NCBI GenBank assembly: GCA_021791345.1
Contig: JAJYWT010000141.1
Span: forward strand, 1 to 21,281
DNA: 21,281 bases
Direction of reading: 5' to 3'
Source of the DNA: a bacterium
GTDB taxonomy: Bacteria > Chloroflexota > Dormibacteria > UBA8260 > Bog-877
Numbering within the stretch: position 1 is the first letter of the stretch; the number at the start of each line of letters is the position of its first letter. The notes below the pieces were generated by a model, which saw only the letters and a program-made list of their open reading frames with translations, was not told the DNA's origin and searched no databases. Shown one piece after another: positions 15,123 to 21,281 of the stretch. Position numbers and translations under genes: made by a program.

Positions 15123-16355
15123 ATGACCATTCGACGACCCACACTCTTTGCGGCGGCGCTTGTGGCCAGCGGGTTGGCCCTGGCCGCCTGCGGCTCGACC
15201 TCCACCTCGACCGGCGGGAGCCAGGCCAAGACGACCCAGGCCAAGACTTCCACCCTCACCTGCAAGACCTCGGCGGTTGCCAACAGCGGGGCCGCCAACG
15301 CCCCCAGCGGCAGCCCGGCCCCCACCTCCGCCGCATCGATCCCGACGGCCAATCCCGCCGCCCCGGTCACCCTCCACGAGGACGGGTCCTCCTTAATCTA
15401 CCCCTATCTGCTGGCGCTGGGTCCCGAGCTGCCCAAGGCCTACTCGAACATCACTCTCAGCCCCGCCTCGGGGGGCTCCGGGAAGGGGCAGACGGACGCC
15501 ATTGCCGGCAACGTCCAGATGGGAGGCTCGGACGCGTTTCTCAGCTCCTCGCAGTTCTCGGCGAACCCCGGCCTCATGAACATCCCGATTGCGGTCTCCG
15601 CCCAGGCCGTCAACTACAACGTCCCCGGCCTGGTCCTGCCCAGCGGGCAGACCGGGCTGCACCTCAGCGGATGCATCCTCGCCAACATGTACATGGGCAA
15701 GATCACCAACTGGAACGACTCCAGCATCGCCGCCCTCAACCCCGGCGCCAAGCTGCCGAACCTGCCGATCGTGCCCATCCACCGGGTGGACGGATCGGGC
15801 GACACCTTCATCTTCACCTCGTTCCTCTCCGACACCAACAGTGCCTGGGCCAGCGGGCCGAGCTTCGGCACCCTCGTGAGCTGGCCGACGGCAAGCCAGG
15901 TCAGTGCCGACGGCAACCCCGCCATGGTCCAGGCGTGCTCGGCCAACCCCGGCTGCGTCGCCTACATCGGTGTGAGCGTGGAGTCCCAGGCATCGAGCGC
16001 TGGCCTCGGTGAGGCGCTGCTGCAGAACCAGTCCGGCAACTTCGTCCTGCCCACCGGCACCAACATGGCCTCATCGGTGAGCGCCGGGGCGGGCAGGATT
16101 CCCGCCGACCTCGCCGTGTCGCTCATCTACCAGAAGGGAGCGGACTCCTACCCCATCGTCAACTTCGAATACCTGGTCGTGAAGAAGACCCAGACGTCGG
16201 CGGCCACGGCCACCGCGATCAAGGACTTCTTCTCCTGGGCGCTCTCTCCAACCGGGGGCGCGACCCCCGCCAATCTGGGCACCGTCGGCTTCATCGCGCT
16301 GCCCAGCAACGCCCTGCCAGGAGTCGACGCCGAAGTGGACAGCATCACGGGATAG
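15123..16355 (+). CDS. pstS: Phosphate-binding lipoprotein PstS
   Basis: A 410-residue extracytoplasmic receptor. It begins with a lipoprotein signal: basic n-region (IRR), a hydrophobic core, and lipobox LAAC ending at Cys23. Residues 24-80 form a Ser/Thr/Ala/Pro-rich linker with a short QAKTT/QAKTS repeat, then the binding domain opens with EDGSSLIYPYL near 84. PASGGSGKGQTDAIAG and QMGGSDAFLSS match the phosphate-binding loops of PstS, and HRVDGSGDTFIFTSFL further on is typical of the second lobe. ATG 15123 is preceded by AAGGGG (15111-15116) at six bases. It hands phosphate to the PstC/PstA channel encoded just downstream. The linker is longer than in enteric PstS, as usual in Gram-positive-type lipoproteins. 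Confidence 0.95.
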   Translation: MTIRRPTLFAAALVASGLALAACGSTSTSTGGSQAKTTQAKTSTLTCKTSAVANSGAANAPSGSPAPTSAASIPTANPAAPVTLHEDGSSLIYPYLLALGPELPKAYSNITLSPASGGSGKGQTDAIAGNVQMGGSDAFLSSSQFSANPGLMNIPIAVSAQAVNYNVPGLVLPSGQTGLHLSGCILANMYMGKITNWNDSSIAALNPGAKLPNLPIVPIHRVDGSGDTFIFTSFLSDTNSAWASGPSFGTLVSWPTASQVSADGNPAMVQACSANPGCVAYIGVSVESQASSAGLGEALLQNQSGNFVLPTGTNMASSVSAGAGRIPADLAVSLIYQKGADSYPIVNFEYLVVKKTQTSAATATAIKDFFSWALSPTGGATPANLGTVGFIALPSNALPGVDAEVDSITG

Positions 16356-16380
16356 CCGGTTCATCCTGTCCAGCGAGTGA

Positions 16381-17622
16381 GTGGGAACCAAACTGGTGAT
16401 TCTGTTGAGACGGCGGACCGGGGGACTGACCCCCGGTCCGCCGCCGACCCTCAGAGCCAGGCGTCGGGAGCGGAAGACGGCCATCGGGCAGGCGGTCGCC
16501 CAGGCGCTGACGGCAGTCTTCGGCAGCGTTCCCGCCGCGCTTCTGGTCTTCATCCTGGTGGTCATGGCGCTGACCGCGGTGCCGGCCATCTTATTCAGCG
16601 GAACCGGCTTCTTCGGTACCTACTTCAGCCCTGGCAACTACTACCTGGCGCCCACAATCCACAACGGGATCGCCGCCCCGCACGCGGCCGCCTACGGCTT
16701 CCTCCCAGAGATGCTGGGCACCCTGGTCACCTCCGCGATCGCCATCGGTCTGGCCGTGCCGATCGCGGTGGGGGCGGTGCTGATGCTCACCGAGTGGGTG
16801 CCCAGGTGGGCCCAGGGGGCCGTCGGCCTCCTCCTGGAGCTGCTCGCCGGGGTGCCCAGCGTGGTGTTCGGTCTCTGGGGGGTGCTCACCTTCGGACCCT
16901 TCATGCTGAGAACCGTCTCCCCCGCCCTCACCAGCATCGTCGGCGGGTTTCCCTGGTTCTTCCCCTGGCTCCCTCAGGGGATGGCCTGGGGTCTCATAGG
17001 AACGGCGGTGGTGGGCTTCATCGTCATCCAGGTCTCCACGCGTGGCCCGCGGCGGCGGTCGCTGCGACGGCTGGCAATCCTCCTGGTGTTCATCTCCCTG
17101 TGGGGGGCGGTGGCGCCCTGGTTCAGCGGCTCCGTCAACACCGCGGGGGGGGTGCTCACCGCCTCCCTGGTCCTCGCCCTGATGGTGGTGCCGATCATCG
17201 CGGCCACCACCCGGGAGCTGGTGCGCCGGGTCCCCGTGCTCGCCAGGGAGGGCTCAATGGCGCTGGGCATGACCACCCACGAGACGGCCAGGGTGGTGAC
17301 CCTTCCCTACATCTCGACCGGCGTAATAGCCACCGCCTTCCTGGGTTGGGGGCGTGCCATCGGGGAGACCATCGCCATGTTCTTCATCATCGGCAACATC
17401 TTCACCGGGATCCCCTTGAACATCTACCACAGCGGGGCGACCCTTTCCTCGCTGATCGCGGGCACCCTCGACGCGGTCCTGCAGGCCAAGACCGATGTGA
17501 GTGCGCTGTTCGCCGCCGGTCTGTTCCTGCTGGTCATCAGCCTGCTCAGCAACTTCGGGGGCCGCCTCATCATCCGCCGCGTCGCCGGTGGCCAGGCGCT
17601 CCCGGTGGGCCGCGGTGTCTAG
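16381..17622 (+). CDS. pstC: Phosphate ABC transporter permease PstC
   Basis: A 413-residue inner-membrane permease. After a basic cytoplasmic front (1-40) TM1 lies near 45-70, followed by an extracytoplasmic loop, then the binding-protein-dependent transport domain from about 110 with several helices. The PstB-docking EAA loop is EGSMALGMTTHETARVVTLP near 289-308, followed by GWGRAIGETIAMFFIIGN, a PstC-type signature. The length is greater than the approximately 320 residues of E. coli PstC, because of the long loop between TM1 and TM2 and an inserted hydrophobic/basic region near 205-250. The GTG at 16381 is the first reasonable start after pstS; its Shine-Dalgarno is weak, and GTG 16396 is an alternative. 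Confidence 0.95.
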   Translation: MGTKLVILLRRRTGGLTPGPPPTLRARRRERKTAIGQAVAQALTAVFGSVPAALLVFILVVMALTAVPAILFSGTGFFGTYFSPGNYYLAPTIHNGIAAPHAAAYGFLPEMLGTLVTSAIAIGLAVPIAVGAVLMLTEWVPRWAQGAVGLLLELLAGVPSVVFGLWGVLTFGPFMLRTVSPALTSIVGGFPWFFPWLPQGMAWGLIGTAVVGFIVIQVSTRGPRRRSLRRLAILLVFISLWGAVAPWFSGSVNTAGGVLTASLVLALMVVPIIAATTRELVRRVPVLAREGSMALGMTTHETARVVTLPYISTGVIATAFLGWGRAIGETIAMFFIIGNIFTGIPLNIYHSGATLSSLIAGTLDAVLQAKTDVSALFAAGLFLLVISLLSNFGGRLIIRRVAGGQALPVGRGV

Positions 17623-17650
17623 TCAGAGATTCCCGGCTCCCAGGGGCGGA

Positions 17651-18562
17651 ATGCTCCGCCTCCGGGATGGGTTCGACGCCGCCCAGAGATCGCGACTGCT
17701 TCGCCTGGTGCGTGGTGGGGTCTTCTGGGGGGTATGCGGGCTGGCGCTGCTGGCGATCCTCCTGCCCCTGCTGGACATGATCTGGACGCTGATCCAGCAG
17801 GCGGCGCCGCTGCTGAGCCTCAATCTCCTGACGCACGGCAGCGCGATCGATCCGGCCCACCTCAACGCCCCGATCGGGGTGCAGGACGGCATCCTGGGCT
17901 CGCTGCTTCTGGGTCTCGGCGTGCTGATCGTGGCCGGGACCATCGGGGTTGTCGCCGGACTCTACATCGCAGAATTCGCCCCCCCGCGGCCGCGGGCGGT
18001 GATGCAGTTCGCGTCCGAGGTGTTGTCGGGCATTCCGTCGATCGTGATCGGTTTGGTCGCCTACACCGTGCTGGTCAACGGTCCCTTCCAGTGGCACTAC
18101 TCACTGATCGCTGCGGTGATCGCGCTCTCGGTGATCACCATCCCCTACATCGTCAAGAACACGGAGGTCGCCTTCGATCAGGCGCCGCGCAGCCTGCGTG
18201 AGAGCGCGGCGGCGCTGGGACTCTCCCGCGTCACCACCATTCGCAGGGTCCTGCTCCCGACCGCGCTGCCCGGGATTGTCGGCGGCCTCGTCCTGGCTCA
18301 GGCGATCGCCATGGGCGAGACCGCGCCACTGCTCTTCACCGCCAACTGGACCGACGCCAACCCCATCGTCAGGCTGACCAACAACCCCGAGCCGTACCTC
18401 ACCGGGGTCACGTTCAACACCCTGATCCTCCCGTACGTTCAGGCTCACGAGCTGGCCGCCGCCGCCGCCCTGGTCACGGTCCTCATCATCCTGCTGCTCC
18501 TGCTCCTGGGCCGAGCCGCCACCGCCCGCTCCAAGCGGTTGACCGAGCGCATGGACCTATAG
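17651..18562 (+). CDS. pstA: Phosphate ABC transporter permease PstA
   Basis: A 303-residue permease, the usual length. TM1 is near 25-45, and the transport domain runs from about 80 to 290 with GIPSIVIGLVAY (near 125-136) and the EAA loop LRESAAALGLSRVTTIRRVLLP around 180-201, followed by AIAMGETAPLLFTA, a PstA hallmark. It pairs with PstC to form the channel. Start choice is uncertain: ATG 17651 has an AGGGGCGG only two to three bases before it, while an in-frame GTG at 17615 would overlap pstC by eight bases and add 12 residues, in line with the overlap habit of this genome. No phoU follows in the window. Confidence 0.93.
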   Translation: MLRLRDGFDAAQRSRLLRLVRGGVFWGVCGLALLAILLPLLDMIWTLIQQAAPLLSLNLLTHGSAIDPAHLNAPIGVQDGILGSLLLGLGVLIVAGTIGVVAGLYIAEFAPPRPRAVMQFASEVLSGIPSIVIGLVAYTVLVNGPFQWHYSLIAAVIALSVITIPYIVKNTEVAFDQAPRSLRESAAALGLSRVTTIRRVLLPTALPGIVGGLVLAQAIAMGETAPLLFTANWTDANPIVRLTNNPEPYLTGVTFNTLILPYVQAHELAAAAALVTVLIILLLLLLGRAATARSKRLTERMDL

Positions 18563-18805
18563 AGGCCACCAGCCCGGGCACAGCAAACGGCCGTCCTCGA
18601 CCCCCAGCCGGCGCCCCGGTTCTTAAGGCAGAGGGACAGCGCAGCTCGGCCACCGGTGCCGGAGCCGCCGGCGGCCGGGACACCGCTCGGGGGTCGCCGG
18701 CCTCTGGCAAGCCCGCCCCCGCTCAGGGCCGGGGCCTGGCTGCGGCCGTGATCTTCGGTGCGAGATGATGGTGCCCCGACCTTTCACCGGAGGAGGCACT
18801 GACCC
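18563..18805. other. Gene-free gap between pstA and proline dehydrogenase
   Basis: Very GC-rich with several short inverted repeats (for example CCCCG/CGGGG at 18717-18734) but none followed by a T-tract, so no terminator can be named. The only clear element is the Shine-Dalgarno GGAGGAGG (18789-18796) of the next gene. No convincing promoter pair is visible. Confidence 0.5.
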
Positions 18806-19735
18806 TTGCCATCACTGAACCACGCAGCCCGGACCGCGATTCTGGCGGCCGCCCAAAACCGGGCGACGGAGAGCTTCATGAGCCGCTACGGGATGCGCCT
18901 GGGCGCGGCCCGCTTCGTGGCCGGCGAGACCCTGGACGAGTGCATCGCGGTGATCCGCGAGCTGAACCGCCAGGGTTTCAAGTGCAACGCCACCGAGCTG
19001 GGCGAGGCGGTGGAGAGCGAGGCCGATGCCGCCCGCGCGGTCCAGGACTACGAGGTGCTGCTGCACCGGCTGGCCGCGGAGCACCTCAACGCCAACGTGG
19101 CGATCAAGCCGACGCTGATGGGGCTGGCGATCGATGAGGGGCTGGCGGCGCGCAACCTGAGCCATCTCCTGGAGGTCGCCCGCGACCTGGGCACGTTCAT
19201 GCGCATGGACATGGAGGAGTCGGCCCGGGTGGAGCCGACCCTGCGACTGTACCGGGAGCTCCGAGGTCGGGGCTTCGACAACGTCGGCTGTGTCCTGCAG
19301 TCGTATCTCTACCGGACCGTGGCCGACCTGGACTCCCTGCTGGAGCTGAAGCCGAACCTCAGGCTGGTCAAGGGCGCCTACCTGGAGAGCCGTGAGGTCG
19401 CCTACCCCGACAAGGTCGATGTCGACCGCAACTACGTGCGGATCATGGAGACCGCGCTGCTGGGCGGGGGCTACACCGCGATCGCCACCCACGACGAGCG
19501 CATGATCGAGCACGCGATCGGCTTCGTGCAGCGCCAGCGCATCGGTCTCGACCGCTTCGAATTCCAGATGCTGTACGGGGTGCGGCCCCAGCTGCAGCGG
19601 TCCCTGGTCGCCCGCGGCTACACGGTGCTGGTGGCGACCTCGTACGGCACCCACTGGTACCCGTTCTTCATGCGCCGGCTGGCGGAGCGGCCCGCCAACC
19701 TGCTCTTTCTCGCCCGCAACATGGTCCGGCGCTGA
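18806..19735 (+). CDS. Proline dehydrogenase (monofunctional PRODH)
   Basis: A 309-residue FAD-dependent TIM-barrel enzyme that oxidises L-proline to delta-1-pyrroline-5-carboxylate. Characteristic blocks: LRLVKGAYLE near 189-198, ATHDERMIEHA near 228-238, FEFQMLYGVRPQ near 252-263, and the substrate-binding signature FMRRLAERPAN near 288-298, whose two arginines hold the proline carboxylate. It lacks a fused dehydrogenase domain, as in Gram-positive-type and Deinococcus-type systems. The TTG start at 18806 is supported by GGAGGAGG nine bases upstream; the first ATG (Met-Ser-Arg-Tyr, about 18878) would remove part of the first helix. P5C dehydrogenase follows 58 bases later, completing proline catabolism to glutamate. 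Confidence 0.95.
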   Translation: MPSLNHAARTAILAAAQNRATESFMSRYGMRLGAARFVAGETLDECIAVIRELNRQGFKCNATELGEAVESEADAARAVQDYEVLLHRLAAEHLNANVAIKPTLMGLAIDEGLAARNLSHLLEVARDLGTFMRMDMEESARVEPTLRLYRELRGRGFDNVGCVLQSYLYRTVADLDSLLELKPNLRLVKGAYLESREVAYPDKVDVDRNYVRIMETALLGGGYTAIATHDERMIEHAIGFVQRQRIGLDRFEFQMLYGVRPQLQRSLVARGYTVLVATSYGTHWYPFFMRRLAERPANLLFLARNMVRR

Positions 19736-19793
19736 GCCGGTTCGCCGGCGTCTTCGCCGGGGACGGTCGGCGCCCAACAGAGGAGATGCAATC

Positions 19794-21281
19794 GTGATCA
19801 TTCCACCGTTCCGCAGCGAGCCGTCGCTGGACTTCAGCGATCCCCGCAACCGCACCGACTTTCAGGCCGCGCTGCGGCAGGTGGAGGGCCGGCTGGGGGA
19901 GCGCTACCCGCTGCTGATCGCGGGGGAAGCGGTGGATACCGAGGAGAGCCTGGACTCCTACAACCCGGCCCACCCCGGGCAGGTCGTGGGCCGTCACGCG
20001 ATGGCCGACCCCAGCCATGTGGAGCTGGCGCTGGAGCGGGGATGGGAGGCGTTCACGCGATGGTCGAGGACGCCGGTGGAGGAGCGCGCCCTGATCCTGC
20101 TGCGGGCGGCTGAGCTGGTGCGGCGGCGCCGCCACGAGCTGGGCGCCCTGATGGTCTACGAGGTCGGCAAGCCCTGGGACGAGGCGGACGGGGAGGCGGC
20201 GGAGGCGGTGGACCTCATGGAGTGGTACGCGCGCCAGGCGATGGGGCTGGCGGCGAGGGACCAGATGACGCCGTGGCCGGGGGAGGCGACCCAGTTCCGC
20301 TACCTCCCTCTGGGGGTGGGGGCGGTGATCTCCCCATGGAACTTTCCCCTGGCGCTCACGACCGGGATGACCACGGCGGCGCTGGTGAGCGGGAACTGCG
20401 TGATCCTCAAGCCCGCCGAGACCGCCAGCACCACCGCCGCCTGGCTGGTCGAGCTCCTGCACGAGGCGGGGATCCCCAAGGGCGCGCTGAGCTATCTCAG
20501 CGGCCGGGGGGAGGTGGTCGGCGAGGCGCTGGTGGACCACCCGAAGACGAGGTTCGTGGCCTTCACCGGCTCCAAGGAGGTGGGGATCAGGATCTACGAG
20601 CGGGCCTCCAGGGTGCATCCGGGGCAGCGCTGGCTGAAGCGGGTGCAGCTGGAGATGGGGGGCAAGAACGCGGTGGTGGTGGATGAGACCGCCGACCTCA
20701 AACTGGCCGCCGCGGAGATCACCCGCTCCGCCTTCGGCTTCCAGGGGCAGAAGTGCTCAGCGGGCTCGCGGGCGGTCGTGGTCTCCTCCGTTTACGACGA
20801 GTTGGTGCCGCGGGTTCTGGAGCTGACCCGCAGGCTGCGGATGGGAGACCCGGTGGATCCCGAGGTCGGTGTGGGCCCGGTGATCGATGGGGATGCCGAG
20901 GAGAAGATCCTGGACTACCTGCAGCTGGGAAGGCAGGAGGGGGAGCTGCTGACGGGCGGTTCCCGCGCCGACGGCGAGGGCCACTTCATCGAGCCCACCA
21001 TCTTCGCGGGGGTCGGGGAGCGGGCGCGGATCGCGACCGAGGAGATCTTCGGGCCGGTGCTGGCGGTGGTCCGGGCCAGGGACTTTGAGGACGGGCTGCG
21101 GATCGCCAACCAGACCGAGTACGGGCTGACGGGGTCCTACTTCAGCCGCGACCCGGAGCGGATCGCCCACGCCAAGGACCGCTTCCACGTGGGGAACCTG
21201 TACATCAACCGCCGCTCCACCGGGGCCCAGATGGGGGTGCACCCATTCGGGGGCTTCAACATGAGCGGGACCGACACCAAG
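19794..21281 (+). CDS. pruA: Delta-1-pyrroline-5-carboxylate (L-glutamate gamma-semialdehyde) dehydrogenase, 3' end cut by window
   Basis: An open frame of 496 codons runs off the right edge; family members are about 515-545 residues, so little is missing. It is an aldehyde dehydrogenase: SPWNFPLA around 180-187 with Asn183, NAD+-binding FTGSKEVG near 260, LEMGGKN with general base Glu287, and GFQGQKCSAGSR with nucleophile Cys321. EEIFGPVLAV and HPFGGFNMSGTDTK near the end are typical of the P5CDH subgroup; the last is close to the substrate-recognition segment. The start is GTG 19794 with AGGAG (19781-19785) eight bases upstream; an ATG at 19786 is out of frame. It oxidises the product of the upstream proline dehydrogenase to glutamate using NAD+, and the two are probably co-transcribed. 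Confidence 0.95.
   Translation, partial: MIIPPFRSEPSLDFSDPRNRTDFQAALRQVEGRLGERYPLLIAGEAVDTEESLDSYNPAHPGQVVGRHAMADPSHVELALERGWEAFTRWSRTPVEERALILLRAAELVRRRRHELGALMVYEVGKPWDEADGEAAEAVDLMEWYARQAMGLAARDQMTPWPGEATQFRYLPLGVGAVISPWNFPLALTTGMTTAALVSGNCVILKPAETASTTAAWLVELLHEAGIPKGALSYLSGRGEVVGEALVDHPKTRFVAFTGSKEVGIRIYERASRVHPGQRWLKRVQLEMGGKNAVVVDETADLKLAAAEITRSAFGFQGQKCSAGSRAVVVSSVYDELVPRVLELTRRLRMGDPVDPEVGVGPVIDGDAEEKILDYLQLGRQEGELLTGGSRADGEGHFIEPTIFAGVGERARIATEEIFGPVLAVVRARDFEDGLRIANQTEYGLTGSYFSRDPERIAHAKDRFHVGNLYINRRSTGAQMGVHPFGGFNMSGTDTK

Noticed and set aside
16377..17780. 467-codon plus-strand frame overlapping pstC in another phase
   Set aside because: Arg/Gly/His-rich with no motifs, while the pstC frame has membrane helices and the EAA loop.

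Overview
The window is a high-GC bacterial chromosome segment with short intergenic gaps, frequent GTG and TTG starts, and several stop/start overlaps. The gene families seen suggest an actinobacterium or a related high-GC terrestrial lineage such as Chloroflexota or Ca. Dormibacterota. These families are a CIRCE-controlled groEL, a DUF2342-type metalloprotease, a DUF664 DinB-fold protein, an MMPL exporter, and separate proline dehydrogenase and P5C dehydrogenase genes. No rRNA marker is present, so the assignment is inference. I see no tRNA, rRNA, CRISPR array, insertion sequence or phage gene.

Layout. 1-2840 (minus strand): the start of an NAD(P)HX epimerase gene, a DUF62 S-adenosylmethionine hydrolase, a rho-independent terminator, then groEL with a near-perfect CIRCE operator. 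2906-4880 (plus): a GNAT-like acetyltransferase and a zinc metalloprotease. 4930-9864 (plus): an acidic, largely disordered protein behind a palindrome and a structured leader, then a methyltransferase, a small Cys-cluster protein, a CitE-like lyase and a Cys/Met-type PLP enzyme. Three of these junctions are 4-base stop/start overlaps. 9831-12874: a TetR regulator and a divergent MMPL exporter around a perfect 24-bp palindrome. 12930-13979: a small unknown protein and a DUF664 protein. 14172-18562: a phosphate ABC transporter in the order pstB-pstS-pstC-pstA, behind a nested AT-rich inverted repeat. 18806-21281: proline dehydrogenase and a 3'-truncated P5C dehydrogenase, together converting proline to glutamate.

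Two signals cut across gene boundaries. First, five genes without a useful Shine-Dalgarno (2906, 3732, 7464/7467, 12930, 14254) each have a -10-like hexamer ending exactly 6 nt before a start codon, which suggests leaderless transcription. Most genes that do have a clear Shine-Dalgarno use ATG, TTG or GTG at normal spacing. Second, the TetR gene has an ideal Shine-Dalgarno but no ATG, GTG or TTG in frame before its helix-turn-helix; the codon at the right spacing is ATC.

Most of the window is recognisable housekeeping and transport. The least explained parts are the 5017-6642 protein with its leader, the small Cys-cluster protein, the helical protein at 12930, and the inverted repeat before pstB. 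I did not find a convincing novel defence or mobile system.
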